DNA of 21,980 nucleotides from Giesbergeria sp. (GTDB taxonomy: Bacteria; Pseudomonadota; Gammaproteobacteria; Burkholderiales; Burkholderiaceae_C), in NCBI GenBank assembly GCA_030690515.1, contig JAUYGP010000534.1:1-21980 (forward strand), written 5' to 3'. The notes below the pieces were generated by a model, which saw nothing but the letters and a program-made list of their open reading frames with translations, was not told where the DNA came from and made no database searches. Both the position numbers and the translations under genes were made by a program. This document shows positions 9,501 to 15,858 of the stretch, piece after piece (the stretch's first letter is position 1; every line of letters begins with the position of its first letter).

Positions 9501-9613
9501 CAAAGAATTTGGGGGGGCGCATTGTGGTCCATTCGGTCTACGGACAAGGGACAGAGTTCATGTTTGAATGGCCTTTGTCGCAAAATGAACCGATGGACGG
9601 AGGTGCGCCATGA
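6527..9613 (+). CDS. Soluble multi-PAS sensor kinase with HPt-like segment and CheA-type ATPase domain
   Basis: Histidine kinase of a chemosensory-like phosphorelay. I place the start at GTG 6527 because AAGGGGGGAA (6514-6523) lies just before it; the open frame reaches back to 6317 but the extra 70 residues look untranslated. Rough layout of the 1028-residue product: a divergent PAS (20-125), two PAS_7-type domains (about 140-255 and 273-380) that resemble each other (LDFPQEL/FNAMRGDYGAGDP and LDFPPEL/FNAMRGEYGPGDP), a PAS_3-type domain with PAC (about 398-520), a degenerate PAS-like region (535-650), an HPt-like helix with RQIHTYKGL (His714), and a catalytic domain closest to CheA: HVFRNAVAHGIE.PE.R (N-box, Asn887), ADDGAGI (G1, ~927) and SELAGRGVGLPAV (G2). 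There is no membrane segment, no CheW-like P5 domain and no receiver. The stop overlaps the start of the CheX-type gene (ATGA), so the two are translationally coupled. The HPt assignment is inference from the H-T-x-K-G pattern. Confidence 0.88.
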   Translation: METEKKPECADHRQLDFIQRIGRIGYWEFDPQQQTLFLPQVSRELLGETIGSIPDADQPLLQALLDPERKRFQSALDVAVANGAPLQIELQLETAGGRCASLAVRGGPLEVDQGATWFAGTFQDVTVEKLRDVAHETINTQLQALLDALPQGVSVVDKDMRLILWNRQFSKILDFPQELVFQNAQFEDFIRFNAMRGDYGAGDPHTQVQAIVARAREFLPHRFERRLPTGRTLLVEGFPFRSGGEISGFVTTYTDVTDQKISEDQLTRQRDVMKTVIDNFPGGISLCDPDLRFTTYNDQFMQLLDFPPELFAKGWASFEELAYFNAMRGEYGPGDPQEQVRATVERARNFQAHRIERQRPNGRWLEIEGTPIPSGGFVTSYMDITVRKQAEEALKKSEERWNFALEGANEGVWDWNFQTGEVVYSKRWKEMFGYAEADIGNTTQEWLDRVHPDDLETVGTSIELHLYTMSKPPSIEYRFRCKDGSWKWTLGRGMVVKRNAEGKPLRLVGTNSDISERKQIEAELVHSKEVAEASREKVTSLLDNSGQGFLSFGADLVVEPAYSRACQAMLGGAPAGRDAARVLFGNDGARAELLHAVIPAVLAETDPATQEVMLSLLPAEIQREDLILKAEYRLLDGDRLMLVLTDMTAERRMAAMLESERRHLELIVMAVSDSRNFFETIDGFQEFLAQGLPRTLADGRAPQVLAKELYRQIHTYKGLLNQFSFPSAPKALHAIETRLSELSSSREVVTVQQLADLVSAQALQTALDADLAVLSGALGEDFLARGESVTLTNVQAQQLEGLAARLLRGEPIDTAIAEVRALLESLSMLRKVSIKDMLMGFEGLVQQAATRLEKEVAPIAVEDDADVQVDPQRYRPFFRSLVHVFRNAVAHGIETPEARWAAGKDEVGRITCRLARTDDALQMSIADDGAGICLDALRQRAVAAGLYCAQDIGAVPDTDITQLIFMDNISTQAQVSELAGRGVGLPAVLAETKNLGGRIVVHSVYGQGTEFMFEWPLSQNEPMDGGAP

Positions 9614-10140
9614 CGGAGAAGACGCTGGTGGACGAAGTAGCGCAGGTGATGCGGTCGGCAATAGCCCGCACACGCGGTTTTTTTGAGGATGAATACCAGG
9701 TCAGTGTTTCTGAAATTGACGGCGGCGCGGGCGATCTGGAGTCGCTCACCCTTCTCGACATGACGGCCATCATCGGCTTGGGCGGGCGCTTCAACCTGCT
9801 GGTCGCCTTCAGCTTTCAAGACAGTCTGGTCAATGCGCTGTATGAGCGCGTGACGGAAGGCTTTGATGTGCAGCCTGACGAGGTCGAGATGTACCGTGAG
9901 GCGGCAGTTGGGGAGGTCGTCAACACGATCTTGGGGCACTGTACGATCGATCTTCAGCAGATAGACCGGCAGGGCATCTCGATGACGCCTCCGATTATTC
10001 TTGATCGGGCCAAAACCATCCGGCGCATGAAAAACTCCATGTTTTACACACAGGGGATGGGTACGATGTTTGGACACATGAACATCAGTCTGGTTGGCCC
10101 GCGCGAGCTATTTGAAACAAACCTTGATTACGTCGGATGA
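9610..10140 (+). CDS. CheX/CheC-type phosphatase-like protein
   Basis: Predicted CheY-P phosphatase of the CheX family, which would switch off the regulator encoded next. The 176-residue protein carries the family active-site helix REAAVGEVVNTILGH, with Glu102 and Asn105 in the E-x2-N arrangement and Gly109 in the usual place, and a C-terminal stretch SLVGPRELFETNL. The first half, with LLDMTAIIGLGGRFNLLVAFSFQDSLVNAL, fits the beta-sheet/helix order of CheX. The start is ATG 9610, overlapping the kinase stop, with a strong ribosome site GGAGGTG 6 bases before. The regulator gene follows after 7 bp. CheX proteins normally belong to CheA/CheW/receptor pathways; here none of those is present in the window. 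Confidence 0.85.
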   Translation: MTEKTLVDEVAQVMRSAIARTRGFFEDEYQVSVSEIDGGAGDLESLTLLDMTAIIGLGGRFNLLVAFSFQDSLVNALYERVTEGFDVQPDEVEMYREAAVGEVVNTILGHCTIDLQQIDRQGISMTPPIILDRAKTIRRMKNSMFYTQGMGTMFGHMNISLVGPRELFETNLDYVG

Positions 10141-10147
10141 GACTGCA

Positions 10148-10603
10148 ATGGATATCCTGAAAATTTTGGTCGTTGATGATTCCCCCATCATTACCAGGAA
10201 ACTGACCATGATGCTGGAGTTGTTGGGGTACAAGGTGGTCAAGACTGCGGCAACCGGAAGAGAAGCCATCGCGGCCTACCGGGCGTGTCGCCCGGATGTG
10301 GTCACCATGGACATCACCATGCCTGACATGGATGGAATTGAAGCCACCCGAGCCATCACGCACGAGTTTTCCGATGCGAAAATTGTCATGGTGACGTCGC
10401 ATGGGCAGGAAAAAATGGTGTTCGAAGCCCTCAAGGCTGGCGCAAAAGGCTACGTGCTCAAGCCCTTTGACGGCCAGAAAGTTCATGAGGCAATTCAAAA
10501 GGCCTACAAGAGAGAGGTACTGCAGGCGAAGTTGCATTCCGAGAACACATTGCGCGGCTCGGACGGCGCGGCCAAAGAATCCGACAGTACGCCTGCTGAA
10601 TGA
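10148..10603 (+). CDS. CheY-like single-domain response regulator
   Basis: Receiver-only protein of 151 residues, probable phospho-acceptor for the kinase at 6527-9613 and substrate of the CheX-type protein. Start chosen at ATG 10148, preceded by GGATGAGA; an upstream frame start at 10094 would overlap the previous gene by 47 bases. Seen: acidic pair LVVDDSP, phospho-acceptor Asp in VVTMDITMPDMDG, switch residue in VMVTSH, and the invariant Lys in GYVLKPF. After the receiver (about 120 residues) there is a ~30-residue polar tail with no domain, so it must act by protein contact. Its target (flagellar motor, a cyclase, or another partner) is not shown. The stop overlaps an ATG at 10600 that opens only a 14-codon frame. 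Confidence 0.92.
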   Translation: MDILKILVVDDSPIITRKLTMMLELLGYKVVKTAATGREAIAAYRACRPDVVTMDITMPDMDGIEATRAITHEFSDAKIVMVTSHGQEKMVFEALKAGAKGYVLKPFDGQKVHEAIQKAYKREVLQAKLHSENTLRGSDGAAKESDSTPAE

Positions 10604-11031
10604 ATCGCAAGCTGATACCCAAGCCCCGGCAACGCCAGATCTGACCTGGCGGAAAACAGTGGCGTCCTGGCCGAGAAGATGTACTCAACCACGGAACGTT
10701 TCGATTTTGCGGTGGCTGGCCACAAAACCCAGGCGTGGCAGAGTTTCAGGCCAATGAAACGCTTATTCCCTTTCTAAATCATCCGTGGCATTGTCGACTT
10801 CGATTTGCCTTGCCATAGCAATGTCTGCGGCTCATCTTCGCGTCATAAATGATTTGGAAATGGAATTAAATCACCGTCCAGCGCGCCGATGAGGTTCTGT
10901 ACCGCGCCAAGGCGGGAGGGCGCAACCAGGTGTGTGCCGGATACGTCCATGCCAATCAGGTATTTTGAGATTCAAAGTACAAACCGTTGGGACGCATCGC
11001 GGCATGCCGCCTACAGTAGCGTCAGCGCCCA
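10604..11031. other. Gene-poor stretch with decayed coding sequence
   Basis: About 430 bp between two tail-to-tail operons. Near 10616-10760 a frame without a start reads LAEKMYSTTERFDFAVAGHK and then breaks; I cannot assign it. The scrap at 10870-10968 is the end of a GGDEF domain. A perfect 12-bp palindrome GCGGCATGCCGC sits at 10999-11010 but has no U-run. The stretch looks like the residue of a deleted gene. Confidence 0.6.
10870..10968 (+). pseudogene. C-terminal remnant of a GGDEF diguanylate cyclase
   Basis: The frame reads ITVQRADEVLYRAKAGGRNQV and runs to TGA 10966-10968. ADxxLYxAKxxGRNxV is the standard end of GGDEF domains; compare AADAALYEAKNAGRNRIV in the cyclase at the right end of this window. 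An in-frame stop lies immediately before it (10867-10869), and no GGDEF motif or other part of the domain precedes it. It is a dead fragment about 270 bp after the CheY-like gene and on the same strand, so the operon may once have ended in a cyclase gene. Confidence 0.75.
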
Positions 11032-12405
11032 TCACTCTGGATCAGCGGCTGCAGGCAGGCACAGCCGCAGGCGCGCACCGCCCAGGGGCGAGGCCAGTGC
11101 CTGCACGCTGCCGCCGTAGGTCTCGGCCAGTGCGCGCACGATGTCCAGGCCCAGGCCGGAGCCGGGCCGCTGCTCGTCAAGCTGTACGCCGCGCTCGAAC
11201 ATGTGCTCGCGCTCTTTCTCGGGAATACCGGGGCCGTCGTCGTCCACGGTGAAGCACAGTTGCCCTGCCGACAACTGCACATCGACCACGACGCGCTGGC
11301 GTGCCGATTTGCCCGCGTTGTCGATCAGGTTGCCCAGCAGTTCGTACAGGTCCTGCTCTTCGCCGCGAAAGGCCCCTTCTTGTGCCTGGGGCGCGAGTTC
11401 AAACGCCAGGTGCCGCTCCGTATGCAGTCGCTCCATGGTGCGCAGCAGGGCGCGCAGCGGCGGCAGAACCGGGGTCGAGAGCCCCGTGGCGCGCACGGCG
11501 GCGGCGGCGCGCGCGCGAGCGAGGTGGTAGTCCACCTGGCGGCGTGCGGTCGCCACCTGCTCCTGCACCAGCAGCGCCAGCGGGCCGTTCTCTTGCGCGG
11601 CGGCATTGGCGAGGATGGACAGCGGCGTGTGCACCGCATGGGCCAGGTTGCCGGCCTGGGTGCGGGCGCGCTGCACCATGTCGGCGTTCTCCTGCAGCAC
11701 GTGGTTGAACTCGTTGACCAGCGGCTGCAGCTCTTGCGGAAAGCTGCCTTCGAGTTGCCCGGCGGCGCCGCTGCGCACAGCAGCCAGACGCGCGCGCAGC
11801 AGCTGAAGCGGCCGCAGCGCCAGCTGCAATTGCACGGCCACCGCCAGCGCCAGGCCCAGCGCCAGCAGGCCCAGGGCGATGAGCAGCATGCGGGTGAAGC
11901 GCTGCAGGGGTTCGGCCAGCAGCGCCTTGTCGCCCGCCACCACCAGGCGCAGCAGCGGTGCATCGTCTTCGGGCAGTTGCAGGGTGCGCGCCACGGCAAG
12001 GAGTTCGTGGCCCTGTGCATCGCGCAGCAGCAACACGTTGAAGCCGCTGGTGGGATAAGACTTTGGCGCCTCGGGCAACTGCAGCACCTGGTCCCACAGT
12101 GAGCGCGAGCGCGCCACGCCCGCCTGGGGCGCCGCACCCAGTTGGTCAATCTGCCAGTACAGCCCCGACAAGGGTTGTGTCAGACGCGGATCCGCCGCCA
12201 TGGGGTTGACGCTGACGCTGCCAGGTGGAATCCAATCGACGGAAGCACTCAGATGGTCTAGCTGCATCACCAGTTGGGCCTGCAATTGCTGTGTGACGTG
12301 GTCCTGGAACAAGGCGCGCAGGCCCCAGCCCACCAAAACAATGGCTAGCAGCATCCAGGCCAGCGTGCCTGCCAACAGGCGCAGGCGCAGCGACCCCGCT
12401 TTCAC
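11032..12405 (-). CDS. Two-component sensor histidine kinase (PhoQ/QseC-like organisation)
   Basis: Inner-membrane sensor for the OmpR-type regulator encoded just upstream. The 457-residue protein has TM1 near residues 13-32, a periplasmic sensor of ~135 residues, TM2 near 170-192, a short linker, an H-box NLAHAVHTPL with phospho-acceptor His256, N-box NLIDNAGKSA, G1 DDDGPGIP and G2 GSGLGLDIV. The NLAHxxxTPL form of the H-box is typical of PhoQ-like kinases. The start is GTG 12405, overlapping the regulator stop as GTGA, so translation is coupled. The signal is unknown; the divergent neighbours encode a flavin/haem electron-transfer system, which suggests a metal, redox or envelope cue. Confidence 0.93.
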   Translation of the reverse strand: MKAGSLRLRLLAGTLAWMLLAIVLVGWGLRALFQDHVTQQLQAQLVMQLDHLSASVDWIPPGSVSVNPMAADPRLTQPLSGLYWQIDQLGAAPQAGVARSRSLWDQVLQLPEAPKSYPTSGFNVLLLRDAQGHELLAVARTLQLPEDDAPLLRLVVAGDKALLAEPLQRFTRMLLIALGLLALGLALAVAVQLQLALRPLQLLRARLAAVRSGAAGQLEGSFPQELQPLVNEFNHVLQENADMVQRARTQAGNLAHAVHTPLSILANAAAQENGPLALLVQEQVATARRQVDYHLARARAAAAVRATGLSTPVLPPLRALLRTMERLHTERHLAFELAPQAQEGAFRGEEQDLYELLGNLIDNAGKSARQRVVVDVQLSAGQLCFTVDDDGPGIPEKEREHMFERGVQLDEQRPGSGLGLDIVRALAETYGGSVQALASPLGGARLRLCLPAAADPE

Positions 12406-13073
12406 GCCGCTTGGCCCACGTCAATCAGCCGATAGCCCAGGCCACGCACGGTTTCGATACTGCCTGTGGGCAGCTTCTTGCGCAGGCGGCCGATGAAGAC
12501 TTCGATGGTGTTGGAGTCGCGGTCGGCGTCTTGCGGATAGATGTGCTCGGACAGTTCGGTGCGCGAGAGCACTTCGCCCTTGCGCTGCATCAGCAGTGAC
12601 AGCAGCTTGAACTCATGGCTGGTCAGTTGCAGCGGCAGGCCGTCCACCAGCACGCGGGCCTGGCGTGTGTCGAGCAGAATGGCACCGCATTGCCATTGCG
12701 CGCTGGTGTGTTCGCCCACGCGCCGCAGCAGGGCGCGCAGGCGGGCCAGCAACTCTTCCATGTGAAAGGGCTTGGCCAGGTAGTCGTCGGCGCCGGCGTC
12801 CATGCCCGCCACTTTTTCATGCCAGGCGCTGCGGGCGGTGAGGATGAGCACCGGCATGGTGCGCCCCGCCGCGCGCCAGCGGCGCAGCACCGACAGGCCG
12901 TCGAGCGTGGGCAGGCCCAGATCCAGCACCACGGCGTCGAAGTCTTCGACATCGCCCAAATAGTGAGCAGTGATGCCGTCGCTAGCGTTTTCCACCGTGT
13001 GCCCTGCGGCCGTGATGGCGTGCACCAGTTGGGCGCACAACGTGGGTTCGTCTTCAACGACGAGGATGCGCAT
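12402..13073 (-). CDS. OmpR/PhoB-family response regulator
   Basis: DNA-binding regulator of 223 residues, partner of the adjacent sensor kinase. Receiver: VVEDEP (acidic pocket), phospho-acceptor Asp51 in VVLDLGLP, ILTAR (switch Thr) and Lys101 in YLAKPF. The C-terminal winged helix has LTSHEFKLLSLLMQRKGEVLSRTEL and the recognition region DSNTIEVFIGRLRKKL followed by VRGLGYRL. I chose ATG 13073 because the receiver starts there (MRILVVEDEP); the longer open frame runs through the PepSY gene. It overlaps the PepSY gene by 20 bp and the kinase by 4 bp. OmpR-family proteins bind tandem half-sites about one helical turn apart, which fits the array at 13452-13488. Confidence 0.95.
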   Translation of the reverse strand: MRILVVEDEPTLCAQLVHAITAAGHTVENASDGITAHYLGDVEDFDAVVLDLGLPTLDGLSVLRRWRAAGRTMPVLILTARSAWHEKVAGMDAGADDYLAKPFHMEELLARLRALLRRVGEHTSAQWQCGAILLDTRQARVLVDGLPLQLTSHEFKLLSLLMQRKGEVLSRTELSEHIYPQDADRDSNTIEVFIGRLRKKLPTGSIETVRGLGYRLIDVGQAA

Positions 13074-13425
13074 CCCTGTCCTTTCCTGGTTCCTTGCGCT
13101 TGGTCTCCAGCACCTTGCCATCGACGGCATCGACCTTGAGTTTGACCATGCGGCCATCGCTTTGCAGCAGGCGGATTTCATAGATGAAGCGGCCGTCGTC
13201 CTGCTCGAATTCGACCTTGAGCGCCTGGCCCTGGTAGTCGCGCTCGATCTTTTCCAGCACGGTGCGCAGGGGCAGTACCCGGCCTTGTTCGAGCGCCTGG
13301 AGCGCCATTGCGTGGTCGCCATGGTTGCGCTCATCGGCGTGCAGCAGGGGGAAGGCGCCCAGCATGCACAGCGCCAGGCCGGACAGGAACCAGCGGCGAA
13401 GGGAGAGTGCAGTGCAGAAGACCAT
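13054..13425 (-). CDS. Exported PepSY-domain protein, first gene of the two-component operon
   Basis: Small periplasmic protein of 123 residues. A signal peptide is evident: basic LRRW, hydrophobic FLSGLALCMLGAFPLL and a likely cleavage near LHADER. The rest fits a PepSY fold: VLEKIERDYQGQALKVEFEQDDGRFIYEIRLL..DGRMVKLKVDAVDGKVLE. It ends in a lysine/arginine-rich tail. PepSY proteins are thought to act as periplasmic modulators or, in membrane-bound forms, in metal reduction; next to a sensor kinase it may tune signalling. ATG 13425 is close to an AT-rich -10-like sequence (13439-13433), so the transcript leader would be very short or the real start is a little downstream. Confidence 0.87.
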   Translation of the reverse strand: MVFCTALSLRRWFLSGLALCMLGAFPLLHADERNHGDHAMALQALEQGRVLPLRTVLEKIERDYQGQALKVEFEQDDGRFIYEIRLLQSDGRMVKLKVDAVDGKVLETKRKEPGKDRDAHPRR

Positions 13426-13451
13426 AGATCGGATTTTTACCGCGTGGGCGA

Positions 13452-13488
13452 TGAACAGCAGATGAATGTGCCTTTCAGTATTCGTTCA
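13452..13488. promoter_or_regulatory. Candidate operator: four TGAA/TTCA half-sites with 11-bp spacing in the divergent promoter region
   Basis: TGAA at 13452 and 13463, TTCA at 13474 and 13485: starts exactly 11 bp apart, two direct repeats in each orientation, the whole symmetric about 13470. The left pair extends to GATGAA-N5-GATGAA. It sits between the divergent PepSY-regulator-kinase operon and the ferric-reductase-like gene. Each side has an AT-rich -10-like element beginning 12 bases after the outer half-site: TAAAAAT on minus (13439-13433) and CACAAT on plus (13501-13506). The arrangement is what OmpR/PhoB-type dimers bind. Binding by the local regulator is inference. Confidence 0.55.
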
Positions 13489-13533
13489 AGCTCGATTTTC
13501 CACAATGCCTCTGCACAAGAAAGAGAGAGCCGC

Positions 13534-14916
13534 ATGCGTATCAAAGCTGCACTGGGAGTCTGGTTGCTGGGCATTACCCTGGCGTGGATGGCTGTTGTAC
13601 CACCCGATCTGGGTGTTTTGCCCCTGGTCGATGCGCAAGGCGTGGCCGCGGGCTGGTGGCAGTTGCGCCAGCACGCCATCTACCTGAGCGGACTGTGGAG
13701 CATCAGCCTGATGGCGCTGGTCATGCTGCTCGCGCTGCGCCTGCCCTTGCTCGACCGCCTGATGGGCGGCATGGACCAGGTGTACCGCCTGCATAAATGG
13801 ACAGGCATTGGAGCAGCCCTCACCGCCATCGTGCACTGGGGCGCCAAAGAGTCGAGTGGCTGGATCAAGGCCCTGTGGGGCCGTGCCGGACGGCTGGAGC
13901 ACGAGGCCGTGCTGCCCTGGCTAACCGATGCGCGCGGTTTTGCAAAAGACCTGGGCGAGTGGGCCTTTTACCTGCTGCTGGCCATGGTGGCGCTCACGCT
14001 GCTGGCCCGTTTGCTGCCCTACAAGCACTGGCGCCTCCTGCACCGTGCCATGCCGGTGCTGTTCCTCGCGCTAGTGCTCCATGCGGTGGCACTGATGCCG
14101 CTCACGTTCTGGGCACTGCCGCTGGGGCTGCTGATGGGAGCGCTGCTGGCGCTGGGCAGCCTGGCTGCGCTGTGGTCCCTGGCAGGCTGGGTGGGGCGTT
14201 CGCGTAGCCATGCGGCGCGCATCCAGGCCGTCACAGTGCTGGGCGATACGCCTACGGGCGCGCCCATCGAAGTGATTTGCGCCATGCCGCCCAGCTGGCG
14301 GGGACACCGCGCGGGGCAGTTCGTCTTTGTGCGCTTTGACGCAGCCGAGGGCGCCCATCCCTTCACCATTGCCAGTGCACCGAACGCGCTGGGCAACACT
14401 CCTGAGGGCGAGCCGCTGCTGCGCCTGGTGATCAAACCGCTGGGCGACTACACCCGCACCCTGCACCGGCGCCTGCACGCCGGGCAGCGCGTGGACATCG
14501 AAGGGCCTTACGGCCGCTTTGATGGCCAGGGCTCGCGCCGCCGCCAGCAGGTGTGGGTGGCCGCAGGCGTGGGCGTGACCCCCTTCTTTGCGCTGCTGGA
14601 AGCCCGCCAGCCCGGCAGGCCCGCCGAGGGCCGGGAGCCTGCCTCTGTGCATATGCACTACTGCACGCGCGACGCGCGGCACGACCCGCTGTTGCCGCGC
14701 CTGCAGCGTCTGTGTGCACAAGCCCTGCCGGTCGTGCCGCTCACGGTGTACAACGAGGCCGAGGGCCAGCGCCTCACGCCGCAGGACTTGCAAGCTGAAC
14801 CTGGGCCGTTGGATATTTGGTTCTGTGGCCCCCAGGGTCTGGGCGACACGCTGCACGCGCACGCACGCGGCCCCAGCCGCTGGCGCCTGCACCGTGAATC
14901 GTTCGCCATGCGTTAA
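13534..14916 (+). CDS. Ferric-reductase-like transmembrane flavocytochrome (FAD/NAD(P)H oxidoreductase)
   Basis: Membrane protein of 460 residues that should pass electrons from NAD(P)H via FAD to membrane haem and on to an acceptor such as ferric iron. Six hydrophobic segments are visible: MRIKAALGVWLLGITLAW, the SISLMALVMLLAL region, RLHKWTGIGAALTAIVHW, WAFYLLLAMVALTLLA, LLHRAMPVLFLALVLHAVAL and FWALPLGLLMGALLAL. Histidines in LHKW, VHW, LHRA and LHAV fit haem ligation. The cytosolic half has HPFTIASAP (FAD motif, about residue 275), IEGPYGRF, the NAD-binding VAAGVGVTPFF and the C-terminal WFCGPQGLGD. Start at ATG 13534, with AGAGAGAG upstream; the long frame further upstream overlaps the divergent genes and is spurious. 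First gene of the rightward operon; the next starts after 21 bp. Confidence 0.9.
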   Translation: MRIKAALGVWLLGITLAWMAVVPPDLGVLPLVDAQGVAAGWWQLRQHAIYLSGLWSISLMALVMLLALRLPLLDRLMGGMDQVYRLHKWTGIGAALTAIVHWGAKESSGWIKALWGRAGRLEHEAVLPWLTDARGFAKDLGEWAFYLLLAMVALTLLARLLPYKHWRLLHRAMPVLFLALVLHAVALMPLTFWALPLGLLMGALLALGSLAALWSLAGWVGRSRSHAARIQAVTVLGDTPTGAPIEVICAMPPSWRGHRAGQFVFVRFDAAEGAHPFTIASAPNALGNTPEGEPLLRLVIKPLGDYTRTLHRRLHAGQRVDIEGPYGRFDGQGSRRRQQVWVAAGVGVTPFFALLEARQPGRPAEGREPASVHMHYCTRDARHDPLLPRLQRLCAQALPVVPLTVYNEAEGQRLTPQDLQAEPGPLDIWFCGPQGLGDTLHAHARGPSRWRLHRESFAMR

Positions 14917-14937
14917 TCGTCTGAAAAGGAGTCCTCC

Positions 14938-15357
14938 ATGAAACACTCTCGCTTCCTGCGTCGTGGCTTGCTGAGCCTTGCATTGGGCCTGGTCGCCGTG
15001 CCGATATGGGCCGACGACGATTGCGATGCGCCGGTAGAGCGCTGGCAATCGCGCGATGCGGTACGACAGATGGCAGACCGGCAAGGCTGGCAGATCCAGC
15101 GGCTGAAAATCGACGACGGCTGCTACGAAATTCGCGGCACGGACAGCCAGGGCCGCAGCTTCAAGGCGAAGATCGACCCGGAAACCCTGAAGGTGTTGAA
15201 GCTCAAGCAACGGGATCGCAAGCGCGACCGGGAGCATGACCGGGAGCGCGATCGTGATTCGGCCGCGCAGCAGAACCGGCTGCCGCAGCCTGACGGCGCT
15301 GCCGCGCCATCACCCCTGTTCACCCCTGGCACCGCGCCGCGCGGCCAGATTGAGTAA
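14938..15357 (+). CDS. Exported PepSY-domain protein with charged Arg/Asp tail
   Basis: Periplasmic protein of 139 residues. Signal peptide FLRRGLLSLALGLVAVPIWA is followed by DDDCDAP. The core (EIRGTDSQGRSFKAKIDPETLKVLKL) matches the short PepSY_2 type. After residue ~90 comes a repetitive charged stretch RDRKRDREHDRERDRD, then a proline-rich tail. Start ATG 14938 has AAAAGGAG about 6 bases upstream. Two cysteines (in DDDCDAP and DDGCYE) could pair in the periplasm. Its place between two flavin reductases suggests a role as electron or metal-binding partner; that is inference. Confidence 0.85.
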   Translation: MKHSRFLRRGLLSLALGLVAVPIWADDDCDAPVERWQSRDAVRQMADRQGWQIQRLKIDDGCYEIRGTDSQGRSFKAKIDPETLKVLKLKQRDRKRDREHDRERDRDSAAQQNRLPQPDGAAAPSPLFTPGTAPRGQIE

Positions 15358-15381
15358 CCCCTTTTTAATCGGAGCATCTCC

Positions 15382-15858
15382 ATGTCCAGACCTCTTTTGA
15401 CCGTTTTGGCCGCCGCCTGCGCGCTGGCCTTGCCCGCCCTGGCGCACAGCCGCCAGGTCACACTAACTGCCCAACTCAAGAACTATGGCGGCGACGGCGC
15501 CTACCTGGCGGCTTACCTGACCGACGCCAAAGGCGCGTATGCCGGCACGCTGTGGGTGGCTGGCGGCAAGGCCAAGTACTACAAGCACCTGTCCGACTGG
15601 AACCGCCTCTCAAGCGGTGACGCCAAGCGTTTGAATGGCGTCACCGGCGCCAGCGTCGGTGCTGGGCGCACGCTCAAGGTCACGGCCGACCTGGCCGATG
15701 CACTGATTGACGCAGGCTATGAAATCCGCATCGACGCCGCCGCAGAAGACATGCGCGACAGCCCGTCAGAAATCCGCGTACCGCTGACCACCGGCAACGC
15801 CGGCAAACCGCAGGCCGGCAAGCAGTACATCCAGTCCTTGACCTTCCAACTGCAGTAA
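15382..15858 (+). CDS. Exported DUF2271-family protein with flavinylation-like motif
   Basis: Periplasmic protein of 158 residues with a clear signal peptide (LLTVLAAACALALPALAHS). The mature part resembles DUF2271: YLAAYLTDAKGAYAGTLWVAGGKAKYYKHLSDWNRL. Residues 85-91, NGVTGAS, resemble the D-x-x-S/T-G-A-T/S signature to which ApbE attaches FMN; the acceptor would be Ser91, with Asn85 where Asp is usual. From memory, DUF2271 genes commonly travel with ApbE and PepSY genes, as here. I infer a small periplasmic FMN carrier accepting electrons from the protein encoded next. Start ATG 15382, with TCGGAG upstream. The stop overlaps the next start as TAATG. Confidence 0.85.
   Translation: MSRPLLTVLAAACALALPALAHSRQVTLTAQLKNYGGDGAYLAAYLTDAKGAYAGTLWVAGGKAKYYKHLSDWNRLSSGDAKRLNGVTGASVGAGRTLKVTADLADALIDAGYEIRIDAAAEDMRDSPSEIRVPLTTGNAGKPQAGKQYIQSLTFQLQ

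Noticed and set aside
10616..10760. Possible zinc-binding CZB-like or hemerythrin-like fragment (FDFAVAGHKTQAWQSF)
   Set aside because: The His-Trp spacing does not match CZB, the frame has no start, and only a few residues are suggestive.
10999..11010. Perfect palindrome GCGGCATGCCGC beyond the end of the sensor kinase gene
   Set aside because: No T run on either strand and too short for a confident terminator or binding site.
11203..12102. 299-codon plus-strand frame opposite the sensor kinase
   Set aside because: Gln/Arg/His-rich antisense translation without recognisable features; the kinase motifs on the other strand are decisive.
12970..13533. N-terminal extension of the ferric-reductase-like frame by 188 codons
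   Set aside because: It runs antisense through the PepSY and regulator genes; the membrane protein begins naturally at ATG 13534.
14071..15237. 388-codon minus-strand open frame
   Set aside because: Shadow of the ferric-reductase-like and PepSY genes; composition is low-complexity and no motif is present.
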